The notes beneath the pieces are model-generated. The model did no database searches. It saw only the letters and a list, made by a program, of their open reading frames with translations, and was not told the origin of the DNA. 64,000 nucleotides of DNA, from assembly GCA_003021505.1 (NCBI GenBank), contig PXPT01000166.1:62001-126000 (forward strand), written 5' to 3'. Source of the DNA: Cyanobacteria bacterium QS_4_48_99 (GTDB lineage Bacteria > Cyanobacteriota > Cyanobacteriia > Cyanobacteriales > Rubidibacteraceae). Positions 44,887 through 52,686 of this stretch are shown piece by piece; the first letter of the stretch is position 1; every line of letters starts with the position of its first letter. The translations under genes were made by a program, and so were the position numbers.

Positions 44887-45198
44887 ATGCCACTGCAACT
44901 TGAGTATTTTCTAATCCTAGCCGCCGCCCTTTTCTGTATTGGCATCTTTGGCTTAATTACGAGCCGCAATGCCGTGAGGGTACTAATGTCGATTGAGTTG
45001 ATGCTAAACGCAGTGAACCTAAACTTAATCGGGTTCTCTAACTTTATGGATCCGATTGGAATCAAAGGTCAAGTTTTTGCCATCTTTGTGATTACGGTGG
45101 CAGCCGCAGAAGCCGCCGTCGGTCTGGCGATTGTGCTGGCAATTTATCGCAACCGCGATACAGTCGATATGGAGCAGTTTAATTTGCTGAGGTGGTAA
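44887..45198 (+). CDS. ndhE: NAD(P)H-quinone oxidoreductase subunit 4L (NdhE)
   Basis: 103 residues with three helices (NuoK type): [45 protein letters not shown], followed by [23 protein letters not shown]. The two conserved membrane glutamates lie in SIELML and AAAEAAVG. It starts 23 bases after ndhG, closing the standard ndhAIGE operon. Confidence 0.96.
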   Translation: MPLQLEYFLILAAALFCIGIFGLITSRNAVRVLMSIELMLNAVNLNLIGFSNFMDPIGIKGQVFAIFVITVAAAEAAVGLAIVLAIYRNRDTVDMEQFNLLRW

Positions 45199-45423
45199 GG
45201 AGCGATCGCTCAAGAGATTGAAGCAAGCCACTTTACCGACAAAAATAAGGTGTGATCCTAATTCCATATGTAGGTCCACTAAACCAATACTAAGGAGACA
45301 GCGCACGGATCCTGCTTGGGAGGATAAAGTGCATGATTACTTAGAGTGAGTATAAAGCTCCTCGCAGGTCATGCTAAAATGTCCCAGCTAGTCTGGGAAA
45401 AGACGGTTGTAACACTTGCAAGC

Positions 45424-47556
45424 ATGGACATCAAACTTGCGCCAGGTAAAGCCTATCCCTTGGGAGCAACTTGGGATGGCAAAGGCACAAACTTTGCGTT
45501 GTTTTCTGAAAGTGCCACGGGAGTGGAACTTTGTTTGTTCGATGAAGCAGGGCAGCAAACCTGTATCCCCCTCTCGGAAGTTGATCACTTTGTCTGGCAT
45601 GGCTACGTTCCTGGAGTAAAACCGGGTCAACGCTATGGCTTTCGGGTGCATGGAGACTACGCGCCCAAGCGGGGGCACCGCTTTAACCCCGCTAAACTCT
45701 TAATTGACCCCTATGCGAAGGCGATCGCCGGAGATGTCAGCTACGGGGCAGAAATCTTTGGCTATCGCTGGAGTGATTCCAAAAAAGACCTGAGTTTCTG
45801 CAATATTAATGACGCTGCTCACGTGCCTAAAGCAGTTGTCGTGGATGAGTCTTTTGATTGGGAAGGTGATCGCCAACTGCAAATTCCCTGGCACGAGACA
45901 GTTATCTACGAAGTCCATGTCAAAGGCTTTACCAGGCTCCACCCCGACATCCCAGAAAAGCTACGCGGCACTTATGCTGGACTGGCACACCCAGCAGTGA
46001 TCGCCCATCTGCGATCTTTAGGAATTACAGCGGTAGAGTTACTCCCCGTTCATCACTTTCATGCCTATGCTGGACATCTGGTAGAAAAGGGACTACGCAA
46101 CTACTGGGGCTATGACCCCATCGGCTATTTTGCCCCCTATTCTGGCTACAGCGCTAGTGGCAGCGAGGGGCAGCAGGTTGCCGAGTTCAAGGAAATGGTG
46201 AAGGCACTCCATGCGGCAGGAATGGAGGTAATTCTGGATGTGGTCTACAACCACACTGGGGAAGGCAATCACTTCGGTCCCACCCTATCTCTTCGCGGTA
46301 TCGATAATGCCGCCTACTACAGTCTGGTGGAAGATAATCCCCGTTACTACATGGACTTTACTGGCTGCGGTAACTCTTTGAACGTGCGTCATCCCCAAAC
46401 CCTGAAGCTGATTGTAGATAGCCTGCGCTATTGGGTGCTAGAGATGCATGTGGATGGCTTTCGCTTTGATTTAGCTCCCACACTAGCGCGAGAGCAACAC
46501 GAAGTGGATCGCTTTGCTGCTTTCTTTGACATCATCCACCAAGACCCAGTGCTTGCCCATGTGAAACTGATTGCTGAACCCTGGGACATCGGAGAAGGTG
46601 GCTATCAGGTGGGACAATTCCCGCCTCTGTGGTCCGAGTGGAATGGCAAGTATCGTGATACGGTGCGGGACTTCTGGCGCGGCGAGGAAGGCAATCTAGC
46701 AGAATTCGCCTATCGTTTCACGGGGAGTTCGGACTTGTACGAGGAGGACGGTAAACGTCCCCAAGCGAGCATTAATTTTGTCACTGCCCACGACGGTTTT
46801 ACCTTAAATGACCTCGTTAGTTACAACGAGAAACACAACGAGGAGAATGGGGAAGACAACCAAGACGGGGATGACCACAATCGCTCTTGGAATTGTGGGG
46901 CGGAGGGAGAAACGGATGACCCCGAGGTAAGCCAATTGCGGCAGCGACAGCGGCGGAACTTTCTCGCTACCCTGATGCTGTCCCAGGGAGTGCCCATGTT
47001 GCTGGGGGGTGATGAAATGGGGCGATCGCAGCAGGGCAACAATAATGCCTACTGTCAGGATAATGAAGTTACTTGGTTCGATTGGGACTTGAGCGAAGAA
47101 GATCAAGCGCTGCTCACGTTTACCCGTCAGGTCATTCACTTTCGCGCTCAACATCCGGTGTTTCGGCGACGCAGTTGGTTTAAAGGGCAAGATCTCCACG
47201 GTTCGGGGATGAGCGATATTGGTTGGTTAAACCCGGATGGCAGTGAAATGAGCCAGCAGCAATGGCAAGAAGGTTTGACCGAGGCAATTGGGATTTTCTT
47301 AAATGGAGAAGAAATTGCCACACCTGACAGGAGGGGCGATCGCCTCACAGATGACAGCTTTTTCTTGTGCTTAAATGCTTACCACGAAACAATTTCGTTT
47401 ACCTTACCCACTGAGCTACAAGCTTGGGAATGGGAAGTGGTAATCAATACCAATGAACCCCGTATTCTCGAAGCAGAAAGATTTTATAAAGACAGTAAAC
47501 CCCTACCGATTCCAGCTTGTTCTCTGCTGCTGCTACGCAGATTAATTGGTAATTAG
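45424..47556 (+). CDS. glgX: Glycogen debranching enzyme GlgX (GH13 isoamylase type)
   Basis: 710 residues if started at ATG 45424 (MDIKLAPGKAYPLGATWDGKG). Longer starts at ATG 45379 and GTG 45346 are open but look unconserved. It hydrolyses alpha-1,6 branches of glycogen after phosphorylase trimming. A CBM48 domain occupies about residues 10-110. The GH13 barrel has DVVYNHTGEG (region I), DGFRFDLAP (region II with the nucleophile Asp), IAEPWD (region III acid) and NFVTAHDGFTL (region IV). The tail is a short beta domain. It ends tail-to-tail with the next gene, overlapping by four bases. Confidence 0.94.
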   Translation: MDIKLAPGKAYPLGATWDGKGTNFALFSESATGVELCLFDEAGQQTCIPLSEVDHFVWHGYVPGVKPGQRYGFRVHGDYAPKRGHRFNPAKLLIDPYAKAIAGDVSYGAEIFGYRWSDSKKDLSFCNINDAAHVPKAVVVDESFDWEGDRQLQIPWHETVIYEVHVKGFTRLHPDIPEKLRGTYAGLAHPAVIAHLRSLGITAVELLPVHHFHAYAGHLVEKGLRNYWGYDPIGYFAPYSGYSASGSEGQQVAEFKEMVKALHAAGMEVILDVVYNHTGEGNHFGPTLSLRGIDNAAYYSLVEDNPRYYMDFTGCGNSLNVRHPQTLKLIVDSLRYWVLEMHVDGFRFDLAPTLAREQHEVDRFAAFFDIIHQDPVLAHVKLIAEPWDIGEGGYQVGQFPPLWSEWNGKYRDTVRDFWRGEEGNLAEFAYRFTGSSDLYEEDGKRPQASINFVTAHDGFTLNDLVSYNEKHNEENGEDNQDGDDHNRSWNCGAEGETDDPEVSQLRQRQRRNFLATLMLSQGVPMLLGGDEMGRSQQGNNNAYCQDNEVTWFDWDLSEEDQALLTFTRQVIHFRAQHPVFRRRSWFKGQDLHGSGMSDIGWLNPDGSEMSQQQWQEGLTEAIGIFLNGEEIATPDRRGDRLTDDSFFLCLNAYHETISFTLPTELQAWEWEVVINTNEPRILEAERFYKDSKPLPIPACSLLLLRRLIGN

Positions 47557-49901
47557 GAATCAGAACCAAGAATTGCCTGATTTTTGAGTAATTCTTCCGC
47601 AGTTTGGGGGTCTACGGGTTTAGAGAAATAATATCCTTGCCCATACTCGCATCCGAATTCCCTGATTTGAGCCAGTTGATCGGGAGTTTCAATCCCTTCG
47701 GCGATCGCATTCAAGTGGAGATTTTGGGATAGCATCATAATAGTTTTAACAATTGCAGAGGAACCCTCATCGGTGCCGATATGACTAACAAAAGAGCGAT
47801 CAATCTTGATGCCATTAACGGGAAATTGGTGTAAATATGTTAAAGATGAATGGCCTGTGCCAAAATCATCCAACTCTAACTGAATATTGAGCGCCTTCAG
47901 TTGCGAGAGCATGTTTGCTACGGATTCAGCGTATTCTATAATGACGGTTTCGGTAATTTCTAATTTCAAACTAGAAGCTTCCAGTCCAGTTTGTTGCAGC
48001 ACTGTTTCAATTTGTTCGACTAAATCTGCCTGGGAAAACTGCTTGCTAGAGAGATTCACACTAATTGACAAAGGAGAATTTGTGGAAATTTGTTGCTGCC
48101 ATTTCTGGGTTTGCTGACAGGCAGTCTGAAGTATCCACTGACTCATGGGGATAATCAGTCCCGTCTCTTCCGCAATGGGAATGAACTCTGCTGGGGAAAC
48201 GAGACCATGCTGGGGATGCTGCCAACGTACTAGCGCTTCAAATCCGGTAATCTTGCCGCTGGTTAGTGACACAATCGGTTGATAGTAAATTCGTAGCTCT
48301 TGACGTTCAATCGCTCGCCGCAGTGCCATTTCTAACTGTAGGTGTGCCACCGCTTGGGCATGCATAGCGTTGTCGAAGATCTGATAGTGCGCTCCACTCT
48401 GCGACTTGGCGCGATATAGAGCAATGTCGGCGTTGCGTAAAAAATCTTCTGCTATGTCGCCTTCTGCACTGCTCAGGACGATGCCAATACTGGCAGTAGT
48501 AAATACTTCGTGACCCTCTAAAACAAACGGCCATGCCAATTCTGTCCGGACTCGCTGGGCAATTTCGATCACGTCTTTGCTCTCTTCGATCTTCTCTAGC
48601 AAGACCATGAACTCATCACCCCCGAATCGGGCAATGGTATCGCCAGGGCGAAGGCATCCTTGCAGCCTAGAAGCGATTTCTTTCAGCAGGTGATCGCCTG
48701 CCAAATGTCCGAGACTGTCATTGACACGCTTGAAGCGGTCTAGATCGAGTAGAAGAACAGCGAATTCGTGATTGGAACGTCGTTGGGAGCGGGCGATCGC
48801 ATGCTCCAAGCGATCTAGGAATAAAGACCGATTGGGTAAGCCCGTTAGCGTATCGTGAAAGGCATTGTATCGCAGACGTTCCTCAATTCGCTTGCGCTCA
48901 GTTATGTCGCGAATGACAGCAAGAATACAAAGCTCGCCGCTAAAGTCAATAATTTCGGCTGACAATAGTCCCACAAGGGACTCACCAGACTTTTTGCAAA
49001 ATTCTGCCTCAAAATTAAGAATTGACCCCTTCTCTTGGAAGATCTCTTGCATCTTGGTGCGGTTTTCTATATTTGCCCAAATATTCAGCTCCTGTGCAGT
49101 CCGACCAATCATTTCCTCGCGAGAATAACCAAGGAGTTTGAGGCAACTGTCATTAACTTCAATAAAGCGTCCATCTATTAGGGTGCTGATTGTAATTGAG
49201 TCAGGGCTGGAGCGGAAGGCTTTTGCAAACTTTTCTTCCGAAAGACGCAATGCTTCTTCTATCCGCTTGCGCTCAGCGATTTCTTTTTCGAGGATTTCTT
49301 GGGCTGTTTCGGCCACCCGGGCGCGATGGAAAGCTTCTTGTGCTTGCTTGCGTTCGGTGATGTCGCGGATCACACTAAGGATGCACTGTTCGCCGCTAAA
49401 GTGGATTATGTCAGCAGCTATTAGTCCAACACGTACCTCACCTGAGCTGGCGCGAAATTCCGCTTCTAAGTTAAGAATTACCCCCCTCTCTTCCAAGAGC
49501 TGCCTCATCTTAGCGCGGTCTTCTTTTTTCGCCCAAATACCTAGCTCCAGTGAAGTCTTACCAATTATCTCCTCCCGGGAATAACCAAGGAGTTTGAGGC
49601 AACTGTCATTAACTTCAATAAAGCGTCCATCTGTTAGGGTGCTGATTGTAATTGAATCGGGACTGGAGCGGAAGGCTTTTGCAAACTTTTCTTCCGAAAG
49701 ACGCAATGCTTCTTCTATCCGCTTGCGCTCGGCAATTTCTTTTTCTAGAGTTGCTTGGGCTGCCTCAGCGATTTGGACTCGATGTAAAACTGTGTAAATC
49801 AAGCGGATTACCAAAGCGATGGGCAGGGTTGCGCCGACTCCTATGACCAGAATTGCTGGCTGGAGAGAGGGTAGCCATTCGATCCATGACCCATTGAACA
49901 T
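47553..49901 (-). CDS. PAS-PAS-GGDEF-EAL cyclic-di-GMP signalling protein
   Basis: 782 residues. An N-terminal membrane helix (AILVIGVGATLPIALVIRLIYTVL) is followed by a coiled coil, PAS 1 (about 68-180), a connecting coiled coil and PAS 2 (about 220-332). Next come GGDEF (about 350-510, motif FGGDEF with an RPGD inhibitory site five residues before it) and EAL (about 525-770, motifs FEALVRW, NLSSKQF, ETV, DDFGTG, IAEGIET). Both catalytic motifs look intact, so it may make or degrade c-di-GMP, or have one domain regulatory. The two PAS units arose by a 456-bp tandem duplication. No haem- or flavin-binding signature is obvious. Start ATG 49901. Confidence 0.93.
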   Translation of the reverse strand: MFNGSWIEWLPSLQPAILVIGVGATLPIALVIRLIYTVLHRVQIAEAAQATLEKEIAERKRIEEALRLSEEKFAKAFRSSPDSITISTLTDGRFIEVNDSCLKLLGYSREEIIGKTSLELGIWAKKEDRAKMRQLLEERGVILNLEAEFRASSGEVRVGLIAADIIHFSGEQCILSVIRDITERKQAQEAFHRARVAETAQEILEKEIAERKRIEEALRLSEEKFAKAFRSSPDSITISTLIDGRFIEVNDSCLKLLGYSREEMIGRTAQELNIWANIENRTKMQEIFQEKGSILNFEAEFCKKSGESLVGLLSAEIIDFSGELCILAVIRDITERKRIEERLRYNAFHDTLTGLPNRSLFLDRLEHAIARSQRRSNHEFAVLLLDLDRFKRVNDSLGHLAGDHLLKEIASRLQGCLRPGDTIARFGGDEFMVLLEKIEESKDVIEIAQRVRTELAWPFVLEGHEVFTTASIGIVLSSAEGDIAEDFLRNADIALYRAKSQSGAHYQIFDNAMHAQAVAHLQLEMALRRAIERQELRIYYQPIVSLTSGKITGFEALVRWQHPQHGLVSPAEFIPIAEETGLIIPMSQWILQTACQQTQKWQQQISTNSPLSISVNLSSKQFSQADLVEQIETVLQQTGLEASSLKLEITETVIIEYAESVANMLSQLKALNIQLELDDFGTGHSSLTYLHQFPVNGIKIDRSFVSHIGTDEGSSAIVKTIMMLSQNLHLNAIAEGIETPDQLAQIREFGCEYGQGYYFSKPVDPQTAEELLKNQAILGSDS
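48886..49797. repeat. 456-bp tandem duplication encoding the two PAS/coiled-coil units
   Basis: Segments such as AGGAGTTTGAGGCAACTGTC recur at exactly 456 bases (about 49132 and 49588; also TGTCGCG at 48905 and 49361). That equals 152 codons, so the frame is kept. The stretch covering the start of each PAS is almost identical at DNA level, and the later parts have diverged. Confidence 0.85.
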
Positions 49902-50094
49902 TAGATTGGTCTTTGGTTTCGATCACTACACTAATTTATCTACATCCTGCACCTCCAGTCAGCCTTTTATCTCTCAAGGTAGATGATTAAATAGTGCACA
50001 TTTGGTAAAAGAGGTATCGAAAGCAGAGGAGGCAGGGGAAGCATTTCCCCCTACCTCTCCTACTGTTTGAAATGTAATCACCTCAGGCCACTCC

Positions 50095-51015
50095 CTAACG
50101 AGGACTATCGATCCGCCGCAAGGTAAGGCGCAATAGGTCATTCTTTCCAGTGTAGAAACCAACAATCGACATTTTGAGGTATTTTTCATAGCGGGCAACT
50201 GTTTCCTCACCAACCAAATTAACGGCTGCGGAACGGTTCGCTTTGAGCATTGAAAGCCAATTTCGGTGGGTACGCTCATAGTGTTTGCGGTCATTCCGAA
50301 GTGCCACAACCTCGAAAATCCGCTCGCTAGCTTTGGCAATGTCTGCGAGCGTTGGTAAATCTGATTCTGGAAAAATTTCGCTCGGAATGAATTCACCTAA
50401 GTCTTCGCGGCGCATATTTCCCCAAGCGATAGTCTGAAGCGACATCCAGCCACCGGGTTTCAGCCAATCGTGGCAGCGTTGGAAAAATGTCCGATAAGTC
50501 TCTATTCTTTCTGCTTCTGATAAATCCCTTTGGACGAAGGCTTCAAATGCTTCAATCAAGATGATGCTATCGTAGGGCTGTTGGGGGAAGTGGTGAAACC
50601 AATTTTCTAAACGAGTTTCAATCTGGGAATTTTGGAATGATTCGATCCACTGGAGTTGAGCTTGGCTTAAAGTCAGAGTAGTGACTTTCTCAACCCCATC
50701 TACATCTACGAGTCGTTTAGGTAGCGAACCCCAACCAGAGCCAATTTCTAAGACGTGCTGAGCCTGCTGTGCCCTGGCATTCCTAATATGGAAGTCCAGC
50801 TTTCGTAGCTGAGCGAGTTCCAAGGTGTCATTGGTTTCATCTTCATCCCACAACGCACAGCTATAGGTCAGGGTGTTGTCAAGCCACAGTCGGTAAAATT
50901 CGTTACCCACATCATAGTGATGCTGAATTGCTTCAGCCGATGCTCCCTTGTAATCAGCCGGAATTGCTTCACTAGAAACATCGGAATTTTCAATTTTATT
51001 TGCCTTCATAACCAT
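50095..51015 (-). CDS. CFA-like SAM-dependent methyltransferase of the acyl cluster
   Basis: 306 residues. It has the cyclopropane-fatty-acid-synthase fold: HHYDVGNEFYRLWLDNTLTYSCALW (32-56), SAM-binding VLEIGSGWGS (88-97), EAFEAF (155-160), and the terminal YLKMSIVGF...LTLRR. Compared with mycobacterial CmaA1, the bicarbonate-ligand His of LLHT is Gln195 (SLQT) and the active-site Cys of YLxxC is Ser283, while the Glu of FEHF is kept (E158). It may therefore methylate rather than cyclopropanate. It is the last gene of a minus-strand set, 65 bases after the ACP, so an ACP-bound acyl chain is a reasonable substrate guess. Confidence 0.85.
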   Translation of the reverse strand: MVMKANKIENSDVSSEAIPADYKGASAEAIQHHYDVGNEFYRLWLDNTLTYSCALWDEDETNDTLELAQLRKLDFHIRNARAQQAQHVLEIGSGWGSLPKRLVDVDGVEKVTTLTLSQAQLQWIESFQNSQIETRLENWFHHFPQQPYDSIILIEAFEAFVQRDLSEAERIETYRTFFQRCHDWLKPGGWMSLQTIAWGNMRREDLGEFIPSEIFPESDLPTLADIAKASERIFEVVALRNDRKHYERTHRNWLSMLKANRSAAVNLVGEETVARYEKYLKMSIVGFYTGKNDLLRLTLRRIDSPR

Positions 51016-51080
51016 CTCTTTCTTTCGACAAAATAATGAATGTGATCGAGCATCACGCCATAAACCCGAGCATTTAGGGG

Positions 51081-51464
51081 TTAGATTAGATCTGGTTGAT
51101 TACCACCAGAAAAATCTCCCCGCCTCCCTGCGTCTGTTCCCAATGGGTGTTCAACCGGAGCCTGTGTTTTTTCAGCTAAATACCCGACAAAACCCTCTAT
51201 GGTTGGGTAAGCGTACAGCAGTGTGGGATCGAGTTCGCATCCCAGCCAATCCTCTAGATCGCCAGTGAGCCCAACTGCTGCCGAAGAATCCAAACCGTAA
51301 AGTTCAAAAGAATTTTTGATGTCGATCTCATCCGCTTTGATTCCTAGTAATTCAGCGAGATAGGAGACTAACCACTCTTGAATCTCTGCTGCTGTTCGAG
51401 GCTGCTGGCTAGCGTCCCCTTTTGCTGTTGGCATCTGGGTCATTTCTGAGTTTTGAGTTTCCAT
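51081..51464 (-). CDS. Acyl carrier protein (PKS type)
   Basis: 127 residues. A stand-alone carrier domain lies at residues 25-105, with the phosphopantetheine serine in YGLDSSAAVG (Ser60) and the following LEDWLGCELDPTLLYAYPTIEGFVGYLA, the pattern of polyketide-type ACPs rather than the fatty-acid AcpP. The N-terminal 24 and C-terminal 22 residues are polar tails. It lies between the desaturase and the CFA-like methyltransferase. By analogy with JamC it would hold the acyl group loaded by the FAAL. Start ATG 51464 with AAGGAG upstream. Confidence 0.92.
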   Translation of the reverse strand: METQNSEMTQMPTAKGDASQQPRTAAEIQEWLVSYLAELLGIKADEIDIKNSFELYGLDSSAAVGLTGDLEDWLGCELDPTLLYAYPTIEGFVGYLAEKTQAPVEHPLGTDAGRRGDFSGGNQPDLI

Positions 51465-51574
51465 TTTTTAAATCTCCTTAGTTTAATGAATGCGTTGATT
51501 GCTGAAAGTCAATCCCATATCAAATCTGTTTGATCACCCCAAATCAAAAACCTCTCCGCCCCTTGGGGCAGTCC

Positions 51575-51672
51575 TTACTCCTTAGTCCATAGTCGTTAGT
51601 CCGCAAGTAGCTAACGCGCATAGGGTTTGACTATTACTTACTAATGACTGATCACTGATGACCAATGACTAA
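51575..51672. repeat. Degenerate short repeats between desaturase and ACP genes
   Basis: Units such as CCTTAGTCC, GTTAGTCC and CTAATGACTG, CTGATGACCAATGACTAA fill most of this gap. The same words recur at 60760-60900. No terminator is embedded, so the four genes could still share a transcript. Confidence 0.5.
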
Positions 51673-51683
51673 ACTATGGGTGT

Positions 51684-52664
51684 TTAACCGGAGTTGATCT
51701 CAGTGGCTTTTTTAGCCTCTATCATCCCTGCTGTGGGGACCTCGACATCCCAGGCTAATTTAAACATCTCAAGAGCCTGGATCACCCAGTAACCCAGGTC
51801 AATTTGCCACCACTTCAGCCCAAACCTTGCCGAATTGGGAAAAGCATGGTGGTTGTTGTGCCAGCCTTCCCCCACGGTGGGAATGGCTAGCCAGATGTTG
51901 TTTTTGCTCTGTTCTCGGGTATTAAACAGGCGCTTTCCATAGAAGTGGGCAATAGAGTTAACGCTGTTGGTGGCGTGGAAACTCAGCAAGAGACGGACAA
52001 GCCCTCCCCATAGAAATCCTTGGAATACTCCTATCCACGTCCAAGTTATGACCCCTCCTAGAATTGCTGGAATGGCAAGACCAACGAAGATCCAGAGCGG
52101 GTAGAGCCGATTGATCCTAGACATGATGGGGTCTCGGAGCAGATCTTTAGCAAAGATAAAAGAATTGGGGAGCTCGCCGTTGAGAAGCCAGCCCATATGG
52201 GAATGGCATAATCCGCGAAGTTTACCTCTAATTCCGTCTCCACCAAGATGAGGTGAATGGGGATCGCCTGGTAAATCGCTATATTGGTGATGGCATCGAT
52301 GGGTAGCTACCCAGGAGACTAGGGGTCCGTGAGCAGCCATTGATCCTAAAACGGCAAGGGCAATCCGTATCGCGGGTTTGGTTTCAAAGGTTTTGTGGGC
52401 GAAGTGCCGATGGAATCCGACTGTGATTCCGACTGCCGTGAGAGCGTACATCAAAAGCAGGAGTCCTACTTCTAAAAAACCAACTTTCCCATCCCAGAGT
52501 TGCCAAAGCGCGATCGCGCATCCTGAAAAAGAGACGAGGTTAAGGGTAAAGATAAAGCGCCGCTTGATTGTCTTGATGCGATCGCTAGAGATGGTGATTT
52601 TGGGTTTAACTTCCGAATTTGCAGGGGTCTGCAATGGTTGGGGATGGTCTAATTGCAGCGACAT
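51684..52664 (-). CDS. Membrane fatty-acyl desaturase (acyl-CoA/acyl-lipid delta-9 type fold)
   Basis: 326 residues with four membrane helices and the complete eight-histidine di-iron set: HRHFAH (85-90), HRCHHQ (122-127) and HNNHH (269-273). The overall text (GITVGFHRHFAHKTFETKP, WVATHRCHHQYSDLPGDPHSP, EGWHNNHHAFPNSARFGLKWWQID) is that of stearoyl-type desaturases such as DesC. Context (22 bases after the FAAL gene, followed by an ACP) resembles the JamA-JamB-JamC set, in which a membrane desaturase acts on an ACP-bound acyl chain. A general membrane-lipid DesC role is the alternative. Start ATG 52664. Confidence 0.93.
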   Translation of the reverse strand: MSLQLDHPQPLQTPANSEVKPKITISSDRIKTIKRRFIFTLNLVSFSGCAIALWQLWDGKVGFLEVGLLLLMYALTAVGITVGFHRHFAHKTFETKPAIRIALAVLGSMAAHGPLVSWVATHRCHHQYSDLPGDPHSPHLGGDGIRGKLRGLCHSHMGWLLNGELPNSFIFAKDLLRDPIMSRINRLYPLWIFVGLAIPAILGGVITWTWIGVFQGFLWGGLVRLLLSFHATNSVNSIAHFYGKRLFNTREQSKNNIWLAIPTVGEGWHNNHHAFPNSARFGLKWWQIDLGYWVIQALEMFKLAWDVEVPTAGMIEAKKATEINSG

Positions 52665-52686
52665 AGTTGCATAATTTTTTGAGTTT

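Noticed and set aside
51684-52664. Desaturase as an ordinary DesC membrane-lipid enzyme only
   Set aside because: Not excluded on sequence, but the 22-base gap to a FAAL and the nearby ACP make an ACP-linked role more likely, so it is treated as part of the cluster.
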